DNA from: Leuctra nigra
Taxonomy: Eukaryota > Arthropoda > Insecta > Plecoptera > Leuctridae
Direction: 5' to 3'
NCBI GenBank assembly: GCA_934045905.1
Contig: OW203773.1
Location: 13,317,246-13,381,245, forward strand
Length of the DNA stretch: 64,000 bases
Both the position numbers and the translations under genes were made by a program. Below are positions 34,195-46,400 of the stretch, in pieces (the first letter of the stretch is position 1; each line of letters opens with the position of its first letter). Below the pieces are notes generated by a model. The model ran no database searches. It was given only the letters and a program-made list of their open reading frames with translations, and was not told the DNA's origin.

Positions 34195-36870
34195 ATGAAG
34201 TGTTTTGTGTTTACGTCAGTATTTCTGTTGTTTGTGGCAGCCACACATGCTATTCAATGCTACACATGCATCAAATACAAGGTAAAACCCTAGAATATTG
34301 CAATAGATAAACCAAATTTGATTATCCTAAATCATAATCATAAGATCCACAGCCGTCTGTATACACTCGTCGTTTGTTCCTCCTAGGAAGAGGTACGAAC
34401 GACGAGTGTACAGATGGCTGTAATAAGATCATAACATTTCAAGAAATCTCAATACATTTCAATTCATTTGATTCATGCCTAAATTGAATTCGATTGCTCT
34501 TATTCACAATTTAATATACTACCTAACCGAATTGAATATCTATGCGACACTATAAGGGCCGGTCTTTCAATACTCTGCTAAAGTCTCAATTAGCTGTTAA
34601 CAGTAAGTTAGTACAAAACTCTGTCTTTCAATTGGTTGTTGCCATGACAATGCAGTCCTAATCAACCGTTTAAAAGTTAGCAGAGTTGAAAAACTGGCCC
34701 TAAAATTGCAAAGCTTGGCGGACAGTGACAGATGCATGTGGTCAAGATCAGGCGCGTAGGAACTACTTCCATCATGGGGGGGGGGGGGGGGGGTTGCAAC
34801 ACCCGGGGGGTCTGGGAGGCAAAGCCCCCCCAGTTGTAGCCCCGCAGGGCGTTTTTTTAGAATTTTAACCATGTAAAAGTGATTCTGAGGCTCTAAAATG
34901 CACAAAATGAAGCAAAAAAACCTTCAATTGTTGCCCCAAAGGTCATTTTTCCAATGTAATCAACTGCACAAATTACAACAAACAACTCTCTATTTTTGCC
35001 CCGCAGGGTGTTTTTTTTAGAATTTAAACTATTTTTATGTGATTTTTGGACTTTAACATAATTTTGTAGGGTGTAGGGTGCTCGAGTGGGGGAGGAGGGG
35101 GATAATCCCCCCCCATCCCTCCCCTTCCTACGCGCCTGGTCAAGATGGAATGGTACATTGTTACGTAACAATCAAATACAATCTGCTTATTATTTCAATA
35201 CAACACAAATAATTATATTTTTTAATTTAATTTTATATTAAATTAATTAAATAAATAAAATAAATACATTTATTCGGATAATTAATTAATCCATTTAATC
35301 AAAGACGCCGGTAGGATTTCTGACAGAGGAGGGGGGGGGGGGAGGGGTAGGGTTGCCAACTTTACAAGAATTGAATTCCGGACAATTTAGTTCTAAATTT
35401 CTCTGGGAATAAAATATACTCACAATACGGTATTATGGGGAAATTCGTATGCACGAATAGACGATGTCTTAGGAAATCAATGGGGGGTCTGGGGGGAGGA
35501 CCCCCCAGCACCATGCGGGTCCGGGCCGCACAGGCCCGGGAAAATTTTGAATTTTGAAAGTGTATTTGGGTCATTTTCATGCGTTCTGGACTACAATATT
35601 CGGCGATTTGATATTTGGGAATTTTAAACATTTCTTTACAATTACAGCAAAATGACTTGAATTTAACACTATAATAATTAGATTGTTCTCATAATATTAT
35701 TTAACCTTGAAGTTGAAGTTGATAAATATGCAGTAAAAATTGAAACTAATGGGTGAAAGTGAACTAAGTGTCTCTATCAACCATACCTACAAAACTTAGG
35801 TACTTTGCAAAAGTTATGATGTGATGTATCATTGATTATTGAATTATAGCGTAAGTTTCATGTAGCAATTGAACAATTCCGGACATTATGCTGTCCGGAA
35901 TGAGGTAATTCCGACATCCGGACAATGCTGTCCAATTCCGGAGTGTCCGGAGAAATTCCGGACAGTTGGCAACACTAGGGAGGGGTGGCAAAGGGGATCT
36001 TTTGTCAAAAGTGAAGGGGAAGGGAGGAGCCACCCTGCCCCGAAGATCAGTTTTTGTATTTTTTAACACTTTGAAAAATATTTTGAGACATTCCAAGGTT
36101 TCTAAATTCAGACTTCTTTAATTTTTCACACACCCCCCAAGTGAAGGGGAAGGGGGGGCTATAGTCCCCCCGCCCCTTCCCGCGCCCATGAATTCAATAT
36201 GTACCACTAATTTGCCCCATCAACATTATTGTCAATCTTCCCTGAGTCAGTCACAATCTCAGAATTGGCATAGGTCTATTGGTCTTCCTTCCACTTAACA
36301 AGCATAACCTCTTACACTTTTCAGACTGAAATTGCTAATATGTTACCAAAATTCAGAATAGATCTTGAGCCAAGTTGGAAAAAAATGGTTAAGGAATTAT
36401 TGTCTAAAGTGAACAACAATGCCACAAAAGAAGTGATTGTTGAAGACATCGAATGCCCCTCGGGAGACGGACAAATCAGCGAGACCTTGACGGACTGCGG
36501 GAACGGAACCTGCTTCACCAACAGCCACCGCTCCTGTTCAGCGGAGAAGATTCGCTTCGGCTACGACGTCCGCTTCTGCATGACGTCCGACTACGCGGCT
36601 CTGGGATGCGACGGCGCTGCCAAAGTGAACGACGTGTGGCAGTGCACTTGTCAAGGCGACGAGTGCAACGGAGACGCGATGGTACCGAGAGATGATTTCA
36701 AGTACAAATGTGTAACCACCATCAGCAAGAGTGTTGCGAAGAAGCCGGTTACGCAGAATGGACGTTCGGGTTACAGGAATGCCAGGAATTTAGGATACAA
36801 ACCGGTAGATATCTGCGGTGTTGCAATTACCATGTCGGCATGCCTGGCAACGTTAAGTCTACTGAATTAA
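34195..36870 (+). CDS. Ly6/three-finger GPI-anchored protein (Ly6-A), unit 3
   Basis: Exons 34195-34281 and 36325-36870 encode the same 210 residues as units 1 and 2. The intron lacks the 289-bp insertion but carries a private 630-bp hAT-like insertion at 35348-35977. This is the copy nearest the paralogue Ly6-B, and its downstream flank runs into single-copy DNA. Confidence 0.85.
34349..34421. repeat. Intact 73-bp palindromic element, empty site for the hAT-like MITE
   Basis: The inverted arms are continuous here. It carries one CTCCTAGG and no insertion, in contrast to units 1 and 2. It is either the ancestral empty site or a precise loss. Confidence 0.75.
35348..35977. mobile_element. hAT-like insertion private to unit 3
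   Basis: Terminal inverted repeats are TAGGGTTGCCAACT and the inverse of TAGTGTTGCCAACT. The target duplication GGGAGGGG lies at 35340-35347 and 35978-35985, and units 1 and 2 show the single unoccupied site. The inside has repeated CCGGA-type motifs near both ends and no transposase. Confidence 0.85.
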
Positions 36871-37615
36871 TTGTGATTTTTGTTGGATTTATTTGAATTC
36901 TGTTCTAACCATAGATTTGTCTGTTCGTAGATTTGTGTATTTATTGTATTGTGTTTAATTGTGTGCAATAAAAAAAAAAATAAAATAAAAAAAAATAAAA
37001 TGATGGGCAACTTGTTTCATTGTTATTTGTCTGTGGAATATTGTTTTTTCATTGTAAAATTTCTGTTAAGATTAAACATTTTCTCTAACATTATCCAAAC
37101 ATTTTCAAAGATGAAATCGGGGGATGTGCATAAAGCACAGCACATATGCATATGTGACAGTTGGTAGAGGGGGGGGGGGTCTGAAGACAGACAGTGTGAC
37201 GTCACGTTTTGAGTATTTTAGCTTTCAGTTGATATGTCGTGACCTGAAATTTCGCTAAATTAATATGATTCTGATACATTTCACAGTCAAACTAAAACAA
37301 TCATTTTTTTTTGGGGGGGGGGGGGGGGGGGCGTTCAGGGGCGGGGGGGTTGTAAAAATAACTTATTTCCTTTAAAGTGAGGACCTTTATCTACAGCCCC
37401 TTTGATTTGCAACAAATTCATTGCAACCTTCCCTCACATTAATTTATTTTTTCGAAATTTCAAAAGCGGTAAAAATTTTAAAGAAATTCTGCGGGAGTCC
37501 AGGGCACACAGCCTTGGAAATTAATTGTTTATCTGACATGATTTTGGACCTTTTTACGAGTTTTTGTTAATGATTAATTTGATCCACAAAAATGCGAATT
37601 TTTCATTGGTACGTA

Positions 37616-37826
37616 CACTCCCCCAAATAATAAACGGTACTCGAAAGAAAATGAATTGACTGATTAAGGTTTGATGGCATCATCCCATGAAGTCAGTGCT
37701 AACGCATTATCTAACTCTTTTAGGTAAGCTCTGATTTTATTGATAATAACAAGGATTGATTGTCAAGGAACCGGCCCAGCAGCCAATTCGTTTTGTACCA
37801 AGTACCGTTTATTATTTGGGGGAGTG
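37616..37826. mobile_element. Tc1/mariner-like MITE, family 1 (private to unit 3)
   Basis: Terminal inverted repeats begin CACTCCCCCAAATAATAAAC, with TA on both sides (37614-37615 and 37827-37828). Units 1 and 2 have the empty site at the matching place (about 6839). Other copies are 41988-42198 and 60500-60713. Confidence 0.85.
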
Positions 37827-37828
37827 TA

Positions 37829-38108
37829 CATGGTACGTGCCAGCTGCTTTGCTCGTGAGCACCCAACCCTCTTCCCCCTAAACTCGTCAGTTCATCAATA
37901 TGGCACTCGAGGAGGAAAGTCCATACGTATCCCCACTCACTCTCACTCCTCCTTCACTAGCAGCCCCCACTATATATGCACAATAGTCTATAATAAGCTA
38001 CCACAGCACATCACCACCTCTCCCACCTGGGCCAGCTTCCAATCCAGTCTCAATGCCTACCTCCTCCAAAATCCATTTTACAGCCTCCAGGAATTTCTTG
38101 ATTCATAA
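37829..38108 (+). pseudogene. C-terminal end of a non-LTR retrotransposon ORF
   Basis: This holds the frame CFAREHPTLFPL through to LLQNPFYSLQEFLDS and its stop. It is homologous to the end of the reverse transcriptase at 6940-8055 but on the other strand. A long AT-rich 3' part follows to about 38360. The array junction at 37920 falls inside it, so it marks the ancestral arrangement. Confidence 0.7.
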
Positions 38109-38511
38109 CTGTACCAACTCTTCAGTGTCAATCATCTTTAATTCTACTAGTACTAGTTTTATTTATCTTTCTATATGTTAGTTTCATTATTATTAATTTT
38201 TATCAGTTTTATTTATTTATAACTGTACATAAAACTGTCAATGATCTGACTTGTAAATATTTTGTTATAACTTGTACATCTTATATCTTATATCTTACTC
38301 AACAACTGACGATACCCATACATGTATAATGTACTTGTCCACGGGATGATAATAAAATACAATAAATTTTCAGTATGTGCTAAAAAACTAATAGCATTAT
38401 AATAAGACATTACATTGACCTTGGTACGTGTTCATGGCTTATTAGAGTAAAATCAACAAACAGACAAACTTGATTGAAACAACTCAATGCAGTACCTGGT
38501 TTCTACTCACC

Positions 38512-39850
38512 ATGAAGTATTTTCTATTTGGGTTTGAAGTTCTGATGTTTGTGGCAATAACGCAGGCTATTCAATGCTACACTTGCATTCAATACAAGGT
38601 AAATATCAGGACAATAAAATATATAAAGAGGTACCATTTCTTTAAGTAATTACGGTTTATATGTTTGAAGTTTTCCAAGACTAAAATTACTTTCAAGTGA
38701 GAAAAATACCTACAGCATTCAAGTTATTTGATAAATATAAATCTTTAATAATTTTTTTTTAACACAGTCCAAAAAGAAGCATTTTGATGTACATTCCCTC
38801 ATACCCCGTTCTCACTACAGTTTCAACCGCGGTTGACCTCAACTGCAGTTGAGATCTCAACTGCCTTTCTAGAACTAAATTGAGATTTCAACTGCAGTTG
38901 AACTCGATCGCGTTCAGTTCACACTGGTTTTCAACTGCGATTGAAATTTTCAACTGCAGTTGAAACTTGTAGTGGGGACGGGGTATCAGCCTTCTTTCGT
39001 TACTCAAAAATGCATTTTTTTGTCCTTCCTCTTTGTGTTCCAATCTTCATAATATCAATAGTACGATGAACACCCCTAATTAAACTAGATCAACTTTGCA
39101 ACGTTGTGAATTATTTAAAATTTGAACATAAATAATTACCTTAGGTACTTAAATATAGGTACTATATTTAAAGAAGAAAGTAACATTATCTTAATGGAAG
39201 TAATAGAAACAATGTTAAAAATTTCTCATGTATTATAGAAAAAATTATTTTATTCTTATATTACTTTTTCTCAAAAATGACCTTTGTGTTATGAAACATA
39301 CTGTTTTTCAACAAAGAGATCAAACAATTCCTAGACCGAGAGTGGACCGATGAACGCAGCAACCAAATCATATCTCCAACCAATCGCAAGCAGCTGGTCC
39401 AAGAACCTATCTTCACACACCACCAACGCCACCGAATACATCGCCAAAGACATAGAATGCAGCGCGCCGGGAACCGTCGGGCAAGACGTAACGAACTGCG
39501 GCAGGAACGGCACTTGCCTGACTCACAGCGCTCGCTACTGCACAGCCACGCATGTACGCTGCGCTTGGGAGGTTCGCTTCTGCATCACATCCATCGTAGA
39601 CATTCAGTGCGATGAAGACGCCACTGTCGATAACGTGTGGAAGTGTAACTGTGCTTGTAACAAATGTAACGGTAAGCGGGTGCCTAGAGATGAGTTTAGG
39701 TATGCATGCGGAATGAATCTATTGGAAGGTACTTTCCGTTCGAATGCAGTCGATCATGCAGAAAGCCGCGCTAAAGGACTGAATCCATTCCGAGGTCTCG
39801 ACCTGTTCGTTCTGCTCGTTAGCAATGTCTTGCTGTTACTAGGATCTTGA
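38512..39850 (+). CDS. Ly6/three-finger GPI-anchored protein (Ly6-B paralogue)
   Basis: Coding exons 38512-38598 and 39335-39850 are joined in phase 0 and give about 200 residues. The signal peptide ends ITQA and is followed by IQCYTCIQYK, nearly the same as Ly6-A. I chose the acceptor CCTAG at 39334 because exon 2 then starts TESGPM, in line with TEIANM of Ly6-A. Conserved blocks include DIEC, NCGRNGTC, VRFC and the closing CNCACNKCNG, and the tail is hydrophobic like a GPI signal. The gene sits just beyond the array in the same orientation and with the same exon structure, so it came from an older duplication. Function unknown. Confidence 0.8.
38804..38983. mobile_element. MITE in the Ly6-B intron
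   Basis: The ends CCCCGTTCTCACTACAG and inverse are flanked by TA. The interior is rich in TCAACTGCAGTTGA-like palindromes. No coding capacity. Confidence 0.65.
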
Positions 39851-40900
39851 TGGTGTTTTACATTGATTTAAGATATTTTGTTGGATAGGTATAAATTGTT
39901 TTACCTAATTATTAATGCTTATTTTGTTCTTCTAAGCCTCACCAGATGGCTGTTACTGATCTAGTGGAGCGGTCGCTCCACCCAGCCAAGTCGTACTATA
40001 CACTCACACTCACTCAACATACCGTAAATGCCTAATAAACTGAGGAGCAGACCAAACACTTTTACTGTAAGCAACAACATGGCATTTTCGGCCTACTGGA
40101 TCTCAAAATTGGGAAATCTCACATTGTTGCGAAATAACTTAATTTCGAGCTATGGCCCACCTGACAACATATACTAAATTTGGGAACAATAGGTAATGCC
40201 ATTTGTGGGCTAGAGGGCCGTGAAAACAGTGAAATTACACCCCTTTTAAAACCTATCTTCATCTGATGATATCACGAAACACCGCAATCACCGCCACAGC
40301 CTAAATGGCTTAACCGATCGACTTGAAATTTTTACCACATGTGCACTTTTGGCGTCCGAGGTGCCTTTTTATAAAACCAACCGGAAGGCGCCATTTTGAA
40401 ACCGGAAGTGACGTCATATCTCGAAAACGACTACACCGATCGGAATAAAACTATCGCCAAATGATTCAGACGGTCATCTTTATGGAATACTTATCAATAG
40501 TCAAAATATACATTTACTATTACCGAAACCGGAAATGACGTCATAAAAATGAAGAATCAGACTTGAATCACCTCTTACTACAATAACTACAAATTCAGAA
40601 GGCTTATAATGATACATAACATTTATAGAAATAAATTCTAGGTGGCTGTAATTTCAGCCGCCATTATGAAAACCGGAAGTGATGCCATATCTCGAAAACG
40701 GCTGGACCTATTGGAACAATGCTTTCGCAATTCTTCATGGAATATCAAAACTTATATTGGCTACTTTGGCTATAATTTAGCCCCAAACACATTTTTTCGT
40801 AGTAACCAATTCGGAAATGGCCTATTTTTTTAAAGGAATTAGTCATTGTTGCTCCGATATGTGTTAAAAGTTGTGTAAATAAACTAAAAAAACTAGTGAT
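39851..40900. repeat. Degenerate dispersed repeats
   Basis: The block 39945-40200 matches, inverted and diverged, the sequence near 11930-12180 (AGTAAAAG, GGCCGAAAATGCC and CAATGTGAGATTT phrases). From 40270 on, phrases like CCGGAAGTGACGTCATATC recur three times with CGATCG-type motifs. No gene seen. Confidence 0.5.
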
Positions 40901-41299
40901 ATCCCCATAAAAAACACTCCGTGTAAAAATACCAGCCAAGTCTCTTCAACTTAAAAAAAAAATGAAATCTAAAAATTCTGCACTGAAAAGTAGTGATATC
41001 AAAAAATTAGCCAAGTCAAAACTTTATTTGAAAATCAAAAAATACTTGGCGCATCGTTTTTTTTAGGGCATTATAGGTATACTATGTATATGTATATTTC
41101 ATGTAAAATTTATAATTGGCTTATACTTCCAAGCTATTTATGTACACGATGCGCCAAGTATTTTTTGATTTTCAAATAAAGTTTTGACTTGGCTAATTTT
41201 TTGATATCACTACTTTTCAGTGCAGAATTTTTAGATTTCATTTTTTTTTTAAGTTGAAGAGACTTGGCTGGTATTTTTACACGGAGTGTTTTTTATGGG
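40901..41299. mobile_element. DNA transposon remnant with 150-bp inverted ends (CCCCATAA family)
   Basis: About 155 bp at each end are inverted repeats starting CCCCATAAAAAACACTCC and running through AGCCAAGTC and TACTTGGCGCATCG. Only about 90 bp lie between. The target duplication is unclear. A longer relative is 46521-48539. Confidence 0.75.
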
Positions 41300-41777
41300 T
41301 AATGAATACATCACCATAATGTGATTTCAGTGCAAAAAGCTTAGGAATAAACTGTGTTGAGAATTTTAATAATATTTTTTTTGAAATTTGTCATGAGTAT
41401 TACTCAGTTTTGAATTTGATCTATTTATGATAACAAGGTTAGGTAATGTGACTTCAATTTCAGAAATTATGTGTGTCACAGTGCTGTATTTGGAATTGAA
41501 GTGAATGCATTTGCAAATATAATGATTACAAGTTACAACAGAGATATTGGTAAATTTGGTACAACACGAAATTTAAATTTAAACTTTTATAAAATTTTAT
41601 AAGAACAGATGCTGCCAATGTAAGGTATGCATCTAGTAATAAAATAGCTTATGTTCAGTAAAAATATTAAAAGGAAGAATAAATAGGTTAATAGCTATGT
41701 TTATTTTGTATTTGTATTTTTTGAAATTGTATCTAGGAATTGAAAGTGGAGAAAAATGCAATCACAACTATTAGGTA
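41300..41777. other. AT-rich stretch without a gene
   Basis: No feature recognised. Confidence 0.4.
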
Positions 41778-41985
41778 CACCCAACAAATCATAAAAAGGG
41801 TATTTAAACGAAACAGATTGACTGCGTCTCAGGTTCATTGACAATCAATCCTTGTTATTATAAATGAAATCAGAGCACACCTACTAGAGGTAGATGACGA
41901 GTAAGCATAGACTTCATCAGGATGCAATCACATTTTTTTCAAACAATCCATTTATTTCAAATACCGTTTTATGAATTGTCGAGTG
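41778..41985. mobile_element. Tc1/mariner-like MITE, family 2
   Basis: The right end is the inverse of CACTCGACAATTCATAAAAC and the left end is decayed. TA flanks at 41776-41777 and 41986-41987. The interior shares the TTGACAATCAATCCTTGTTA phrase with family 1. The second copy is 56589-56796, also 208 bp. Confidence 0.75.
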
Positions 41986-41987
41986 TA

Positions 41988-42198
41988 CACTCTCCCAAAT
42001 AATAAACGGTACTTGGTACAAAACGTATTGGCTGCTGGGCCGGTTCCTTGACAATCAATCCTTGTTATTATCAATGAAATCAGAGCTCACCTAAAAGAGT
42101 TAGATAATGCGGTAGCACTGACTTCATGGGATGATGCCATCAAACCTTAATCAGTCAATTCATTTTCTTTCGAGTACCGTTTATTATTTGGGGGAGTG
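41988..42198. mobile_element. Tc1/mariner-like MITE, family 1
   Basis: It abuts the family 2 element and shares the TA at 41986-41987, with the other TA at 42199-42200. It is in the opposite orientation to the 37616 copy. Confidence 0.8.
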
Positions 42199-42200
42199 TA

Positions 42201-43476
42201 CATTGAAATGGTAATGGAAATGATGTCTTCCATACAAATAAATTAATTCAAAGTTTCCAGAACACCGAATAATTTTATTCAGGGCCTTAAGAACATTCAC
42301 AGAGTGTTCAAAGATCCAGCCCATCACAATATGTGAGCGAGGAAACGTCTTGAAATATTCAATGTCTAAGACAACAGTTGAGTTTAAATAAATAAAACTT
42401 TAGGTAACTATCTTGAGTATTCACAAAGTCAATATTGTAAGTATTAGTACCTAAATACCAATTAAGTACTCAGTGTATGTACAGGTCTATTGATTTAACA
42501 GTGACATACCACCAATTATAATGGTTTGAGATGTATTATAATTCCTCAAATAATAATTTCAATTTTATAGGAAATACATCCAAAAACCGGCACTTAAAGT
42601 GTCGAGTTCTCCTCATGGTTTTAATTACTAACTTACAGCTACTTGCAGTGTGCTCTACGTTACAGCTTTGGTGGGTGTTGAGAATACTGAAACAGGAGGA
42701 GAAACTCTGTTATTACGACCAGTGAAGGTTTGCAAGGCTCCGAAACCGAAGAAGAGCAGCCACAGAGTTTAACAAATTATTTTAACCGGAACAATCACAG
42801 CCGATACCTCAACGTAACTCGCTGCCACTTCATCTAGCATGGGCAATCAATACTTTCATAGCAATGGAACACTAAACCAGCTGATGACAATAACAATTTC
42901 ATGCAATCATATTATGCCGGGAAGAAAACTAGAACTGTTGCCTTGGGTTCCTACTTACTTTCTTTTTTATCCATTCGGAATCTTCGAGGGCCCTCTGGAT
43001 AATTTGTCTTATTCTATCTGGATCATTTTCGTTTACATGTTGATTAAAACTCTGGAAAAACAATTATTAGAAGCATTTATTTACATTTCGGCAGGTGCCA
43101 AGTGAACTCTAACCTCAAATTTGATCAATATTCTGTTTTCTTACCTGTCTGACCGTGTGTTGATAATATTTGATGGCATCTTTCGGTAATTTATTGCATT
43201 CCCGCATTAAATATTTATATAATTGTCTTGCAGTAGTAATATTTAAACCTTTATTCATTGTTGATAACGTAATCATTGCATTCAGCTGTCAGGGTGACAG
43301 TAGTTGTAGTCTAGATGGGAAATTTGGTTTTGTTATGATGTCTGCCTGCTTTTTGCTGACGATTCGTTTGGTGATTTGTCGTGTTGAGTGGTGGTAGGCG
43401 TGGCTATAATTTAGGCTGTCTTTCGCGTGGCGTTTTAGGTTTTAGCGATAAAACAATAGTTTTTCGCATAATTAAC
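42201..43476. other. Intergenic region and 5' flank of ribophorin I
   Basis: Only short frames without recognisable homology. The last part, before 43477, must contain the ribophorin I promoter and 5' UTR. I see no convincing TATA box or initiator to assign. Confidence 0.4.
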
Positions 43477-46400
43477 ATGTTTCGGCACTGTATTTTATTA
43501 GTTGTGGTTATATCCTCGCTAAATAACATTAATGCGGCGTCTTCTGATGTAATTAACAGTGATATAATCGTGAAAAATGTCGACCGCACAATCGACCTCA
43601 CATCCCAGCTTACCAAGATCTCGAACAAAATTACTTTGGAAAATGTCGGTAAATCGGCGGTGAAGAGTTTCTTGTTTAGCTTTTGTTTAGAATCAAAGGC
43701 TAAACTGTCTTTCCTGAGCGCTCATGTAAGTATTTAACATTTTAAACACCCTGTTATTGATGCTGAGCGCATGTTTGGATTCAGAAAGTTTCTCTTTTCG
43801 TTCCATTCTGTATCAATTCACCATATTATTCTTGGTTTAATATGTGCTTTTGCTTACTTGTGAACGTTTCACTCTGTTATGATACTTTGAACCTAACCTG
43901 TGATCAACAGATGACGGATTCTGCCAAGACGGCGCTGAAGATTACGGAAACGCAGGTCCAAGGTCATAGCGACAAGTCATTCTGGCGTGTTGACCTTCGC
44001 GATGCGGTGCAGCCCGGCAAGACCACCATCGTGAGTATATTCACAGGCAGCGTAATGTGAAACTAAGTTTAGTCGTCTGCACGACGTTGGTCATTGTTCA
44101 TTTTAGTTCGGCTTCAAATGAGGAACATTTCAATGAGTAAACCCCTCAAATTTCAGTTATCCTTCATTTATCCAGGGAATCAACGATTTACCCCAACATA
44201 AAATTAGGTCTAGCTGTCCAGTAGGTATTGTCATTCCGCAATGGATATCTGAGCAGATTGTTTAACACCACATTGTTCTGCAACTAATCTAATGGCAATG
44301 ATAACAATGATGATGATGAGAGATGTTTATGAAGAATACCTAGGTATGGTCAGCGTCCCAGTTCTCGTCCACGTCCTTAATCTTGATCACCATGAATACT
44401 CCATTAACCATTAACCAAAGTCGACCACTTTAACATTGAATTTCTCAAGTGGACGAGATTAGGGGAAGTTGTTTTTTGCTCATTTAAACCATAAAATAAC
44501 TTTTCTGCACTCTTTCTGCTAACAATGACTTATCCGAAATGAGTCTTCAATGTCTAATTTATCGTATGGAATGTGCAGACAAGATGTGACATTAATTAAT
44601 CACAAACAGTTGTTTTTAAAATTAATGCTGAATGGAGCTAAAGGGTGCCGAGAACTGGTACACTGACCCTACTAAAGGATAACTGGTGGGAAGAAGGTGG
44701 TCGTGGACTTAAAGTAGATTTTGATAGAAATCAATATACCTACCTACCTATAGGAAAAGGGGATATTATTATTACTTAACTGAATCTTTTGTAAAATAAT
44801 TAGCTTGATCCATTACTTTTCTGATCTGTAATGAGAATACATAGAAAGAGATTTTAAATTTCAATCGTAAGTTTTGACTGGAGACTGTCTCTAACTCCAG
44901 AACGTTGTTTCCCTACAGGTGGACGTGGACACGGTGTTCACGCACCAGCTGGTGGCGCACCCTGCCGTGATCGTGCAGAAGGAGAAGCAGCTGGTGGTGT
45001 ACAGCGGCAACCACTACCTCTACACGCCCTACATCGTCACCAAGCAGACCAGCGTGTTGAACCTCGGCACGCGCAACATCGAGAGCTACTCCAAGCTGAA
45101 GCCGGTCTCGCAGTCGGACATGGCCGTCACGTACGGACCGTACGAGGCTCAGCAGCCCTTCGCTTACGTGAGTCAAGACACTGCATTTACAATTGTAAAC
45201 TCAAGTTACAGATAGGCCCGTAGGAAGGGATGGGGGGGGGGGGGAGCAGGCTGACCCTCATTCACCATAATTGAGTTTAGTGTCCAAGAATCACTTAAAA
45301 ATTGTTAAAATTCTAAAATGTCCTGCGGGGCAATAATTGGAGGGTTTTTGCTTCAGTTTGTTCATTTTAAAGCCCCAGAGTCACTTTTTACTGGGTTTAA
45401 TCCGAAAAGACGCCCTGCGGGGCTAAAACTGGAGGGCTTCGCCCCCAAGACCCCTCTTCCAGGTGTCACATTCCCCCCCCCCCCCCCGATGATGAAAGTA
45501 GTTCCTACGCGCCTGGTTACCGATCCATTGTCAGGCTGATTTTTTCACACATCATAGTACATAATAAAAGTATTGAATTTGGAACACATGGACTGCTTCA
45601 GGATTGAGAAAATAAGATTGCAAATTTATAAATGAATGGTGGCCACTGGTCAGAGGGGGTCTAGCGGATAGAGAAGAAGCCGAAGAAGAAGAAATAACAA
45701 TAATTGTTATGTTGTACTCTAGATCACTTGGCTAGTGATAGGACTTGATAAAATTCAAGGAATGTTTCATTTCAAAAAATATAGGTACCTACATTTTTTT
45801 TCTCTAAAAATGTTTAATTAATTTGGGTAGAGATGTAAAATTACTGGTAGCTAATTTAAAAAATGGTAATATTACAAAATCAGGTAAAATTGGTAATATT
45901 GGAAAAAAAATTGAGTTTCGGGTACAAAACGTCATGGTTCATTTACGAGCTACTTCTCTGCCTGTTATGAGTGTAACGACTAATTAATACGAATTTCCAT
46001 GTTCTTTCATCAGATATTTGACTATACTCTCTTGTGTATTGGAAAAGATTCAATGATGATGGATGAACAATGACCACCAATATTTGATGTGTTAACTTTA
46101 TAAGATCCAGTTTAAAATACACTAGGAAAACGCTCTGTGTAACGCGTTGATGAACGAGCACGGACACGCGCAACACCTCGAACCAAAAATATTGAAAATA
46201 TCATTAAAAGCCAATAATTCTTGTATTTCGTCAAACTTGTATTAAAATTTAAAATCTAAAAAAAATCCTAAAATGTTAATCCCAATAACCATGCAATGTT
46301 TTATGTTGATCGATTGAACCTTTATGATTGAACTGTTCCTTGTTAATATTCAAAAATCATATGATCTCTTAAAAAAAATATACCTGGGACCACTCATATA

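Larger units (their letters stand above)
30401..37920. repeat. Partial third array unit (part A only)
   Basis: It is homologous to 1-6934. Homology stops at 37920, where units 1 and 2 continue into part B and this copy continues into the rest of a retrotransposon fragment. It has two private insertions (35348-35977 and 37616-37826) and lacks the 289-bp insertion present in units 1 and 2. It also has a 3-bp duplication near 31571 and a different A-rich tract after the Ly6-A polyadenylation signal. Confidence 0.95.

Noticed and set aside
45168..45215. Continuation of ribophorin exon 3 (frame goes on as [10 protein letters not shown])
   Set aside because: The donor GTGAGT at 45168 and the exon 4 start [10 protein letters not shown] give the better family alignment. 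The SQD match is short.
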